A stretch of 64,000 bases of DNA from Amia ocellicauda (taxonomy: Eukaryota; Chordata; Actinopteri; Amiiformes; Amiidae), in the NCBI RefSeq assembly GCF_036373705.1, contig NC_089856.1:29546298-29610297 (forward strand), given 5' to 3'. Of this stretch, positions 26,114 to 38,413 are shown in pieces (within the stretch, counting starts at the first letter, position 1; each line of letters begins with the position of its first letter). Under the pieces are notes generated by a model. It had not been told where the DNA came from, did not search any database, and was given only the letters and a program-made list of their open reading frames with translations. The translations under genes and the position numbers were made by a program.

Positions 26114-29100
26114 CTAGTCACTGAAGCGCTTGCGCGGGCCGGTGCGGGCCCGGCTGGACCGGCGGATGTCATGTTTGGAGTCTCGGCAGTGCTGGCAGGT
26201 GAACACTTCAGGCACGTTGGTCTTGCGGATCTTGGCGCAGGACAGGTGGACCCAGGTGCCACACTCACTGCACTCGATCATCGGGCGCCCCGCAAACGGC
26301 TTCATGCAGAAACATGTGATCAGATCCCAGGAGTCATCCTCTGGAAGTGAGGGGAGAGAGACAACATGAGACATACTAAGACAAAGAACAGAAGAGTGAG
26401 AAATGTGAAAAACTCAAGGAAGAAATAGACATGAAAGGGTCAAAGAGAGAGAAGGAGAGAAACCGAGAGAAAGACTAATTTGATGATGGAAAATATAATG
26501 TAATCTACAATTGCTCCTTCAGACTTGGAACAGGACAATCCCTTCAAACTGCCACACAGATGCAAGTCAAATACAAACATGCACCGAAGACCGCGACTTA
26601 ACCATGCTGCAAGGGTGAGGAACACTGCACCCTAGCGGACAGAATGATAATTACCTTCCAATTTACTGTTTTCTGCCGAGGTGTCTTCTGTGCTGAAGGC
26701 TGGAATAGAAAAAAGAATAAATACAGGAGTTCCAGCTACAGATTTCCCCCAGCCATGATCATTTGCTAAATAGAGACAGTGCATTACCAGAGCTGAAGGT
26801 GGTGTTGCTGTCCCCTGGGCGGGTGTCCTGGTCTGTATCGCTGCCCGCATGGTCCAATGTGCTGCCATCCCAGTCTGTGTGGTAGCCCGTCTCCTGGTCC
26901 TCCGCCTTGCCCTCCCCTGTGCCACCTTCCATCACAAGTCGCAGGATGTCCGTGTTGCCACTGGCGACGCTGTCCCAGCTGGACTCCTCCTCCTCATCAC
27001 CACCCCTGTGTGGCTCCACCCTGCAGGGGGTTAGTCCAGCCTCCCCGTCAGAGCGCAGCCTGCTCTCACCTCCGTCTTTCTCACTTCCGTCCCCTACTTC
27101 CATCGCCCCCTCCCCATCTCTGTGTCCATCTTCCTGCCCAGGGCCTTCACTGCTCCCCTGCTCTCTCCCTTTCATGTCGTTGTCCTCCTCCTCCACTGGT
27201 CTGGTCTCCTCCATGCTCTGCAGAGGCTCCGTCCGGCAAGCCACACTGAGATCCACAGGTTCATCTTCAGCACCCCCGTCCTCGCTTTGCCGCTCTGGGC
27301 TGGGTGCACGTGGCCAGTCTGTACTGTGCTGATCAGACCAGTGTGCTTGAACACAGTAGTGCCGATCCTCCAGCTCGGCCCTGGGCTCCTGCCCTGGACT
27401 CCACGCTGGTGCTCTTTCAACCACACCATGGCACGGGAAGGCAGGAGGCATCAGCATGGGGAGAGGTTTAAAATCTGCATTGTTACATGTGTTCAGCTCA
27501 CAACTTGCTTCATTAAAATACAAGTTACTGCCGAGGAATGTTACACTGGCCTGCTCTGCGCCCCCACGCTCCGATGCCATTGTTTTCAGATTCAGGGGCT
27601 CCTGAACGGTTGTATTTGTAGGGGACCCCTTGCCCGGTTGGGGCCAGTTGCAGCCCCCAGTGCCCCCCTCGCTGGCCTTCCGCCCTGGCTTCCTGTCCCC
27701 TGGCGTGCCACTCTTCTCCGCCCGTCTCCTCCCCTTCCCTCTCTCCTTGTCATTCCCTTTGTCTTCCTTTCTCTCTGTGCTCCAGCTCATTGTAGACTCC
27801 CCCAGAGGAACCCCTGGCAGGAGAGGGGAGGCCCGTGGCCGCCGAGGTCCCCCCTTGGCAGGCCGGCGGGTGCAGTGCAAGTCAAAGGGGGGCGAGGACG
27901 CCCAGCTGTCACTGTCCTGGGTGCTGCCTGTGCTGTTCTGAGGGCTGACACTGCTCTGACACCGCAGCTCCTGCAGGGAGGATGTGACAAAACACCTTTT
28001 TAAACAGGTTGCCGAAATCATTCAGTAGATACAAACTGACAAATTTTCTGCTATCCTCATTTAATAGATGATAGAGTAGATAGAGTTTAGGAGGTCAAAT
28101 TATAGCTGAACGTAAGGAGGTTTCATTTCATTTTTCTAGACCTCCAGACATGTATTTTCACCCACTGCAGAACATATGGACTGGTGTGTGCATCAGGGTT
28201 ATAGTGTGCTTGTCTGAGCAAATGTCTACATGAGAGAATGAGTGAGTATCTGATTGTAAGTTCCAGTGTGTGTGTGTACAGTACCTCAGCGGGATAGGGG
28301 ATGTAGCCAGCGTAGGCCAGGACGAAGGTGCAGAATTGGTTGAAGTCCTCCACTGTCCGCTTCCTCTTCATCGTAGGCTGAGAAACGAGCAAGAGCATGG
28401 ACCGTCACTGAAGCCTCTGTCTCTCTCACACACACACACAGCACATCTTTTTCAAAGCATAAAAAATACAAATATGTGTGGCTCATGTTTAAAAAGGTCT
28501 TCCTTCCAAAATCAGACATCTTTTTGCTGGTTTCTAGATATACATATGCATGCATTCTATAGCGATTTCTTGAATGAACTTTGTGTTTCTCTTTGGAGGA
28601 GGTCACAGGTTTGGCAAATGCAAACCCAATGTCGCAGAGCAAAAATCACACGGCTCCCACACATGGGCACGCTGCGGGCTGTGCCGTCGCCATGATCCGC
28701 TTACCTTCACTGCAAACACGGGGTAAACCCGGAGTGGACGCGTCATAATACCAGCACCAATCTCCACCTCTCAGTAAATGCCAGCTTCATGGTCAGAAAC
28801 AAAGACGGCACCGGTGCGCGGATTACTTTCCAAACAAGACCGCTACAGCACGGCATTCTCTGAAAGACTTGGGTGCATTTCATCTGACCAATGCGAAAGT
28901 TTGCAAATGATTGTTTCGGAGCTAGTAACTTAACGCATTCAAAAGAAATCAAGATCTCGCTGCTAATAATAGTAAGCCATGCATCTAAACTTAGTGTTGA
29001 TTTATACAGCTGTAAAGCTGCCGTGCGGCTGGCAGTGCGCTTAAAATCAGCTCCACGCTGCAGCCGTAAAACGCGACACTTTGCAACACAGACCGTGAGG

Positions 29101-30969
29101 GAATCCGCGCAGCAAGGCGCTCCACTGCGCACGACGCCAGCCGAGCACGGAGCATGCGTAGCGCAGACGCCCGCAGTTCTGCGCTGCTCCACCAATGGGA
29201 TCGGTGGGATTCTGCACATCTGCGCTACATGAAGGCGTCCATACACCGACATACAAACAACCTAAACTACGCACTCTAGTTTCGACGAACAACATATTTG
29301 AACAATAGGGGAAAAAAACTGCGAAATCCATCGGAAACCAAGCGAAACCACAGGCTAAAGCAAAGGGCCTAAAACAGACGCACGCCGCGGCGCATTCGTT
29401 ATTGATCTGTTTTTAACACCAGCCGAGACTTGTCCGGCCAAGAGAAACTGTATAGGGATACTTGACATGCGGTAGCAAATCAGGTATTTTCCTCTCGTTT
29501 CTACAACGAAAGGGTCAGTTAGCAGCACATTATGGGAGAAACTGGGAGGTATGGTCGTGTTCGTGTTTGTTGGACTTGCTCAACAATAACCTGGACCGAA
29601 ACGGACTGCTGACAAATCTCGAGGCGACAAAAAGATGGTCTTTGTTACTGGTTGTATTCCGTATTTATTGAAATTAAGAAAAGCACGAGTGTTTGGACAA
29701 TATCATGAGCTTAAACAGACAAGTGTCCGCACCTTGTCAAACACGAACGAAACCGGTCTCAGTTCGTTCAAGGTAGACTTGTGAACAAAGCAAAACGGGG
29801 GTATTCGGCCGGGTTCTGGGGCAATTACTTTAATGCAACCGGAGACTGGTGCACCGTTTACTTCACCCACTGTACACATCGTATTGCACAAAGCACGACA
29901 CAACGACACTTTTCTGAAACCTAATTCCTCTTTTTTTTTCCCTGCAAAGATGGCGACGGTGGCACTTTTAACCTGTCATTACTGGGGCGGCCACCGAAGA
30001 AACAAAAAGCAAATGAGGAAGAAATGAAATACCGGGAGCATGCGTCTAATCCCTCTCGACCAGGACCCAGTCGAGTTTCACACACTGGTGCAATTCAAAT
30101 CATCCAGCTACGTGTCTCGCCTAAAAATGCACACGTAGAAAATGCGGCGTGTGCTTGTTAAATGGGAGAGATTGGGTTTGCAAAGTTACAGTAAACTTTT
30201 TTTTCCTTGTGGCAAATGCAACATTATGGCAAAACGGGCGACACGCATTGAGTGCATGCGCTTTTAAAATCGGTGATGCTGACAACCGGGGTCGTCCACA
30301 TGTTGGAGGATGCGTGTCGTGTGGGTCATCGACTTGCTTGCGTAGTTTTTAATCGTGAAATGTCTTTTCTGTGGTGCAAGAGTTCATGCAGCGCAGACAA
30401 TGCAGTTTCAATGGGATATACACGGTTTTAAAAAAAATATATATTATATATGCGTGTGTGTGAGTGTATATAAATCATGCACATGCTCTTACCTCCGTTA
30501 TCATGCTCGTCTCGGCGCTTGAACCTTGAAAAGAAAGAAAGATTTGAAATCCTTTTCGTCTTCCTCTTGTGTTACAAGCAGGCGACTGAAACATTTTTTT
30601 TTTCTGTTGATCATTCTTAAAAATGAAGTCTCCTGCTTCAGATTGTCGACTAAACTGTTTAAACCGACGCTACTTCGGTTTTTTAAACGAATAGCCAACG
30701 CGTTCACCTTTTGAAAGGAGGTTTTGCACAAGTGTTTCCCTTAAAACAACAGAAAGCAGATGATGACACGTCTTGACAAAAGACAGCCGACCCGGGATCC
30801 TGAACACGTCTCAGTGATCTTCGGGGAGCGGCAAAGTACGGACAGATGATATTAACCGAGAAACCCAGGTAGAGATGATGGATTTACGAATCTAAAGAGA
30901 CTTTCTTATGTATGGAAACAATCACACAAAACTTACCGGTGCAAATCCCCGCTCCTGTATGTGCTGACA
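26114..30969 (-). CDS. phf13: PHD finger protein 13 (SPOC1-like), expanded form
   Basis: Coding exons on the - strand: about 30969-30936 ([12 protein letters not shown]), about 30523-30492, 28377-28285, 27970-26788, 26699-26655 and 26340-26114 (TAG 26114-26116). They join in phase to about 537 residues. Exon 3 has [20 protein letters not shown], the conserved N-terminal motif of PHF13/PHF23. The last exon encodes the PHD finger (Cys472, 474, 486, 489, His494, Cys497, 511, 514) followed by a basic tail [30 protein letters not shown] matches PHF13 better than PHF23. In mammals PHF13 binds H3K4me3 through this finger and helps chromatin compaction and DNA-damage responses in the nucleus. The 1183-nt fourth exon is acidic and Ser/Gly-rich and makes the protein far longer than the roughly 300-residue human form. 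The ATG and exons 1-2 were chosen because donor, acceptor and phase all agree. Confidence 0.88.
28705..28746 (-). other. phf13: Possible alternative first coding exon of phf13
   Basis: On the - strand an ATG at 28744-28746 opens 14 codons ([14 protein letters not shown]) that end exactly at a strong donor (AAG then GTAAGC) at 28704. The phase is 0, so splicing to the exon ending at 28377 gives an uninterrupted protein running into [12 protein letters not shown]. The 500 bp behind it is CpG-rich. It could be an alternative promoter and start, or a chance match. Confidence 0.45.
28800..29260 (-). promoter_or_regulatory. phf13: CpG-rich region, candidate internal phf13 promoter
   Basis: This intronic stretch is clearly richer in CpG than its flanks, especially 29030-29240. 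It contains the NRF1-like word GCATGCGTAGCGCA at about 29153-29166. It lies just upstream (on the - strand) of the possible alternative first exon ending at 28705. Confidence 0.4.
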
Positions 30970-31270
30970 TCCCGCTACCGCCGTGTGATTTTTCCAAAGT
31001 GCAAAAGGCTCCCGTCCCGACAATCAGCATAATCCGAGATCAAGATGATCAAAACCCAGGCAGAGAGGGTCGGCGCTCTGGTACAACGGGTTACAGTCCA
31101 TTTCAACTCAATCTCTCAAGATTTGCGCTGGATCTTCGTGTTGGTCTTTTCTTTTCTAACATCCCATTTGCAGAGGCACCACAGCGAGCACCTTTCTCCC
31201 GCACAGTCATAACGAAGAAGAAGAAGAAAACTCCACTTGCGCGAAAGAGAGCGATGATCACATTCTATCA
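30970..31270 (-). promoter_or_regulatory. phf13: Probable main phf13 promoter / 5' UTR
   Basis: Sequence immediately upstream of the ATG near 30969 on the - strand. It is moderately CpG-rich compared with the AT-rich DNA further right. No TATA box or defined start is evident. Confidence 0.35.
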
Positions 31271-34200
31271 GTGACATCACTCCGCCGAGCCGGACTGGGG
31301 CATCGCATTGAGTCCGTCAAAAGGGGGTGTCTAATATTTGCCTTACAATTACAATTCTCAAAACAATACGTGCCACACAATTCCTTCACAAAACAAAAAT
31401 AATAATCAAGTACAACAGTCAGCATTCCCACTGGCTTCAAATGTAACTCAAACATTGGATGAGTGGATGTGCTTGTTCTCCGAGATGATCTAGTCTCCCC
31501 CCCTCTCATTTGAGACCGTCCAGTCAGCTGGCTGAACGCCACCACATTCTGCCCTTCGATTCGTCTGTCGGTGTTAGTAATTTCACTTTGTGATGCTGTG
31601 ATGTTTACCTGCAGCCTTTCGAAATAAATAACAGATTCCCCCGTGGGCGCCGTGTTTTAACCGCTGTAGTGGGACAACTACATAATCCAATCAAGACCGA
31701 AAGCGGTCTTCTGCCGAGATGAGACATGCTTTAGAAAGGCACCCGGTTGCAGATGTTGTGCTATGTGGGATGTACAGTTGCTGGTGTTGTTGTTAAAATC
31801 CGTGTATTGGGGTTAAGTAGGCTGTTATTATACGGTGGCAGTGCTGTTCCTTCCTAAACAAATAGCTCTATCCGCTCTCCCACGCATCAAGCGAAGGATC
31901 CAGCGAGCTGCACAAATACCTGTCTTGAATTTCTAAAAAAGGCAGGCCGGTCATCGATCGTGGTTTTAATCTGCAGCTCCCAAGAACAAAACGTCTACAG
32001 TTGGGTGTGGTACAGGAGGAACTGAGCGTACGTCCTATTAATAATAGGCATTATCATAGTGTGTGTGTTGGTGCAACCATTATTATTTCCAGGAGCCTTA
32101 CAGATGTTGGCGTGTTAAACAGCACAAGATCGTAGTTCTAGAATGATCTGCACACTCGCAGGCCTTGGTGAGATTGCGCAATGGGCAGCTGCCAGGCGTG
32201 TGGGTGTTTTGTGTTCGTGCCAGCTGTGGGTCACAAAGACTAGGTGCGATTGTAAAGTGAGGTTTTCGCATTGTCTGACCACTTTGTGAGTGGCGTTTTA
32301 ACAGACCCACGTTTGCACCAGTCATGGACTAACCGACGTTATGTTAGGTAGAGTAGGTATAGACTGGTGCTAATCAAGATCTGTGAATCCCACCCTAGAG
32401 GTTGAAATTGTCATCTGCATCTTTCACTTTTTTTTGTTTTTTTGTTTTGTAAATATAAACTCTATACATAGGACATGTACTCTGGAGAGGAGTACCAGTG
32501 TGTGCTGCCACAATGTTTCCTTAGAAATGAGCACAATAACTATCAAAATAAGAAATCTAAGAAGAAACCATCAGACCCTTAAAAACACACAATAGCAGGA
32601 CCTGGAATGAAGTGCAGACTACATCCAGGTTAACTCACACAGTACTGTATTGTCCCGTCCCCACTCTGCAAAGCAGGAGTAGTCATCGCTGTGGCTGGAG
32701 TTTCTCAGACAGATGGGTGGCTCTTATGTAATGGAAGCCGACCAGTAATCTTGTTGACAAACGTTACACAGATAAACAAGTCTCCTCGCTTTAGCCTCTA
32801 ATCCAAAGTGCAGTTTGATTTTATTACATTATCCAGTAGCACCGCAACCATAGACGTTTGGACACACAGATGGTGCTCCTTTTGTCCTAGATAGAACTTC
32901 ACAAGCAAGAACAGTGGGTCCAACTCAAAGGCCCATGGATCAAATCACAATTACAGTATAATGATTCTTATGAAAGAGGTAGCAGAGCGATAAACACATG
33001 TGCCATGAGAAAACTAAGAGCATAATTCATTTTGCTTGATGTGTATTTATTAGCATGGTATGAATATTTAAAACAGGTATTTATAAGTTAGGTACAGCAT
33101 CGAAACATCAGGAACCCTTTTTCTTTTTTTAAAGTTTTCCTCTTCCCTCACCTCGATCAGTGCAACCCGGGACACTCTGTGTACTGCCGAGGCTGAAATG
33201 ATCAGGGCGTCTGTGTGGACTGGGGCCTGCTCTCAGAGTGGACACTGTTTAACTGAAGGGACGTGAACATCAGACTACTGCTCTGCTAGATTTGTGTCAT
33301 TACTGAGCTTTGAGCAAATTAATCTGTTCATTACACAAATTTACTGAATTTACTCATTTGCTTTTCAGTTCTTAAAACTGTAGTAGAGGTCAAACAATCA
33401 TGTTTTAGGCATTACAAATGAACCAAAAAGAAAGTAACTGACCGCTGAGCTAGAAGAATAGAATAGCCAACACAGGGATAACTCCAGGACTATCTTGCCA
33501 TCGACAAGGGATACAAAAACCATGCCACTGATGTTCCTGGACCCCACCAGTACTGTAAAATATTGAACTAAAGATTAGTCACCACAATGACAATGTGCAA
33601 TCAAATAGGAGAGCCAAGATTGCCTACCCCTGCCTGCATTATGAAGCAGATGGTCCTAAAATGGAAATACTACGGTTACTGTCTGTGGTCAGAAGCACTG
33701 CCTGTCAGGTACAGTTACGGGCCACCAATCGCTGTCGATTAGGGGCTGGGGCTGCTCCTACAGTCTGGGAGAAATAGTGAGCAGCTTGTCAGTAAACAGG
33801 TTTAGTACCCAAGCTGCAGCCTCTGCCTGTTCATTAAGACGTTAAACACAAGCAAAACAATAAAACCGTCATCTTAATCCCTCTCCAGACATAAAAAGCC
33901 AAGTGATGCTTCAATAGTCCACGGAAAGAGAAGATTAATGGCACAGAGCAAAATTATATATATTTTTTTTTAAACATGAAAAATGACCTCCATCTGGGGT
34001 TTAGCAGAAAAGAAAAACCGTCAAAAGATTAACAATAACATGCCTGCTGTGTAATTGAAATCCTAGCTGAATAGTTTTCATTGCAAGATATACAGCGTCT
34101 TCCACAAAGCATGTACAAATACATAAGAGCCACGACTGTATATGGCACACGTTTTAAAATTGCATACAGTCAGTACTGTTTATGACTGATATTTTGGACA

Positions 34201-35050
34201 CCAAGTGGACAAACACCTGTTAGAGCGTCTGTAAGAGAAGCTTGTGAATTAGGTTTTTCCTGTGCAGTCAGGGCTGCGGTGAGCATTTGTACACCTGCTA
34301 CACACACTATCTGAGCACAGGAAGCAAACCATCTTCCCCAGTTTATATTGTTACATTCATAGATTCACTCTGTTCCATCAGATGGTTTAACTTTGCATAA
34401 ACTTGATGTCTGGAGATGGGAGTGTGTTACAGTAGACATTAGGCTGTACCCCCAGCGGTCGTAGTCAGACTGACAGCTTTATGGACACCTGTGTTACAGT
34501 GAGCGCAGCAGTGAGGGCCAATACCAAATTGGCTGCAGAGACTGATACACACGTACAAAACACAGCACCTAAATACACTAAACTACTCAATTGCACAAAA
34601 TATTAAATTGCACATTATGGTATCTCTCGCATCATGATCGATTGCATTATGGATGGTAGACTGGAGGCACACTCTTTAAAACTCCAAATTAAAACCACAG
34701 TGCATTCCAGTGAATGCAGCCATTCCTGTACACTTTGTCTAATTTGTGGCAAATATATGACCTTGCAACACTTTACCATACCCCAGTGTAGCACAGGGGT
34801 CTAGTCCTGCAAAGCTATAGGGATTTAATTTGTATATTTAGTCCTTTAAATTCTAAATGACTTCACTGAATCAATGATTTGCTTAATTAGTACATGTTAG
34901 TTAACATGTTTTAAAGGTCTTTGCATGATTACCTTTTAGACTGGTGGAGACCCCTGGTCTAACGCAATCGTAAAAAAGCATGACATAACAAAGACTCAAA
35001 ATAAATAAGCAAAGCAGCTGATTGAGGTTGGTCTTCAATATCCCAATTTC
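31271..35050. other. Gene-poor intergenic stretch between phf13 and abcf3
   Basis: About 3.8 kb between the 5' end of phf13 and the 3' end of abcf3. I find only short frames without homology, several A/T runs and no transposon end. Distal regulatory DNA of either gene may be here, but nothing in the sequence shows it directly. Confidence 0.4.
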
Positions 35051-35629
35051 TTTTTTTTTTTTGCAGTGTTTGTTATTGCCCAGAAGAGCGCTGTACATCC
35101 ACGGTAGCAGGCAGCAGAGCAGTGAGACTATGTAGCAGACAACGGAGACACTTGTAACCGAGTTTGTGGGACAACACTGGCGGAGAAGAGAAAGCGCAAT
35201 TCAGATAGCGAGGGAGTGAGGGAGAGGGCCAATGCGTTTAGCAGTGACGGGGGAGGTCTTGCGTCGTCTCCTCAGTCGGCAACAGAACCGAACAGACCAT
35301 GTTCAGGATCGGGGCAATAAGGGGGCGACCTGAAGACAACGCAGCTTCCATTCACAAAACTACTGTCTATCCCAGTTCAGAGTCAATTTTACCAGTGTAG
35401 AAAGAAAGAAAGAGAAAGAGAGAGAAAGTGGAATTTGGAGTCCCAATAAGAGAGAGAGAGAATAAGAGAGAATGAGAGAGAGCGAGTGTGAGTGTGTTTG
35501 TGTTTTAGTGTGTTTACTGCAGGAGGGAAGGTTTCGATGTGCTGTCTTTGACTACTGTCTCCGTTTTCTTCATCCTTTGCGAATTCTCTCTTAATCCAGC
35601 AGCGTGTTCAGTCCGTGGGTGCGGTGCGT
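35050..35629 (-). other. abcf3: abcf3 3' UTR (inferred) with homopurine tract
   Basis: Downstream of the abcf3 stop. It holds a GA-rich homopurine tract at about 35399-35490 (+ strand sense). No clean AATAAA is seen on the - strand within the first 500 bp, so the transcript end is not resolved. Confidence 0.35.
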
Positions 35630-38373
35630 CTATAGAAAGCCCTCCTTGCGGAACTGCTCCTGCAGGATGTCACGGTACTCATCGAAGCCACCATCGATGC
35701 GCTGCACGCCACCGTTCTCACACACCCACAGCTCCCGGCACACCAGCCGGATCAACCGCTCGTCGTGGGACACCAACACCACCCCGCCCTACAGCAGGAT
35801 GGAGATGGAGACGGGGAGAGTCAGAGAGAGCCAGACACGGAGTACTATTCTCCCATCCCGTGACTGTAGTCGTTTCTTACCCTGAACTTGTTGAGAGCCT
35901 TGGCCAATGCCTCAATGGTCTCCATGTCCAAGTGATTGGTCGGCTCGTCCAGGATGTAGAAATTGGGGCTGAGAGAGATGGAGAGTCATGAGGGATTAAC
36001 TTCAGAGTCTGCCCAGTTATTAGTGACATTGATGAAGGGGGTGGATTGCCAATAATTCATACACACGTACACTTACAAAAACAGAGCGAGAGATAGGTTA
36101 CCATGATGAGAGTTTGACAAATAGTTAATTTGACAAGAGAAAGAGAGAGAAGCAGAGACCAATGGACAGATGAACAATAGGACTCTTACCAGGCCATGGT
36201 CATCTGAGCAAATGCCACTCTGCTCTTCTGCCCCCCGGACAGGCTGGCGACTGGCCGCACAGCCAGCTCCCCCGAGATCCCATACCCACCCAGCTGGTGC
36301 CGGTACTCCTCCTCTGTCCGGCCTGAGAGAGCGAGAGAAATTCGTCAATCTGAGGTGGGCAGGGGATGCCAATTGACAGAATTTTGTAAAGAAATTATAT
36401 TAAATGGTAATATTAACCAGGAGTAGACAATGAGAAAGAAAAACTGTGCAAAAACAAGGGGGTGGGGTGTATAGACAAGCCGTGTCTGGAACACTCCCTC
36501 CAGCCCACCACAAATCACTCACCTACTGCATTATTAAAGTCCTTCAGAAAGCAGTGTGTAACGAGCTGGCTATGGGAAAATGTAATGAACAGCGCAGGCA
36601 ACCGCAATTACAGTGTGCAATTGCAGGGGGGATCAATACACTTTCCACCTGCTCTCTGTACCTGGGAATTTCTTCAGCAGCAGCTCCACAGACGAGACGT
36701 TGAGATCCAGCTGGTCCACGTGGTGCTGGCTGAAATAGCCAATCTTCAGGTTCCTGGCAGAGAGACCACAGGCTGTGAGTGTGAGTAAATTATTATACTC
36801 GGTTGAGACAGGGTGAGGCACACAAAGAGAAATGATGTCGGAAGCGTACAGACTGGCAGAAGCGCCTGTTCATTGAGCGACAGAGACAAACAGACGCAGG
36901 GTCCTGCTCACCGGTGTGCCTGTCTGATTCCGTTGACTGGGGTCAGCTCTCCCATTAGCAGCTTCAACATGGTGGATTTTCCTGCACCATTCTCCCCCAC
37001 CTGAGAGAGAGAGAGAGAGGCAATAACAGGACACCATTCATTATCAGTTTACATTACAAAAAAAAGGCTGTGAGAACAGAGAAAACCGGGATCAGACAAT
37101 AAAACAGAGAGAGAGACAGTACAAAAGTAAGCAGGGCAATATTTACATATAGACAGCTACTCAGACAGCCAATGAGTAAGAGGGTAAGAGAGAGAGACTT
37201 GGAAAGAACCGTACGTACAATGCAGATGCGGGACTCGAGGTCAGCAGAGACATTGAGGCAGGTGAATAGTCTGCGTTCAGGGTGGTAGTAGAACTCCACT
37301 TCATCCAGCTGCAGCACAGGGGGCGACAGCTTCTCGAAGTTATCAGGGAACCTGCGCGGCGGACAGAACACAGGGCATCAGCACAACACACGGAGGGGCA
37401 GAGCAATACACACACTAAGAGACAGGACAACACTACAGACTCACACGAAGCAAGGCACGACACGAGACAGGACAGAGAAGCATAAACACAGGGGCACAGT
37501 ACACACATTCAACTCACAACCCAACTCAAAACAGTATACACGTTTTGTGCAAAACCAGCATCACCAAATGTTTCAAACAGTTGTGTGTATTTTTTTTTTC
37601 CCCCACTCACCGTAATGTAACTTCTGTTTCCTTCTCTAGGGGTTTGAGCTCAGGACTGAAACAGAGAGTTAGAATTAAAGCCATCAGTTTAGAAGCTGCA
37701 CATTCAGGAATATCTGTTAAAGCGATGAATCCTTCATTTACATAATATCAGTTACATATTGTACCGAGAGAAACGGGGAAAGACAAAGACTAAGACAGAG
37801 AGAGAGAAAAATTACATTTTAATTGGCTTGCTGCTTCGCTGATTGTCCGATTACTTAAGCAACAGGCAGGTTTACTTATGAATACATTGATTTGGGGTGA
37901 AATGGATGGCTATGAAATATAGTACTGCGCTTGTTAATTGCTGCGTGTGATTGCAATCATTCTGTATTGGAAGACTCTAATTCAAGAGTGACAGAGAGAG
38001 AGAAGGGGGAGGGGAGAGCAAGGCAAGACGCAAAAGTGTGTGTGGGGTGTGGGGGGGCAGAGAAGAGGGGAAGAGCTAATGGTGGGTGAAAGAGAAGAGG
38101 GAAGACCGACTTACAGTTTCTCCAGTAGCTTCAGTTTGCTCTGCACCTGGGAGGCCCTGTTTGCATTGTACCGGAATCTGTCTATAAACACCTGAAGAGG
38201 GAAAGTAAGGACAAGACACTAAATCATGAATCGTAGTCCAGGAACAAAGCGAACTTCTCAGTTTTAAGCCATAATGTAATGCTCCTGTGAATCCTGTGCC
38301 TGGCAGTGTGCACACTCAGAGAAATGGATCAGACCCCCCTCCCACAGCAGTTTGAGCTATTTCAATATATAGA

Positions 38374-38413
<40 letters not shown>

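Noticed and set aside
27122-28003. Long open frame (293 codons) on + opposite phf13
   Set aside because: It lies antisense to the large phf13 coding exon, whose GC-rich sequence leaves the opposite strand open by chance. No domain is recognisable and there are no matching splice signals.
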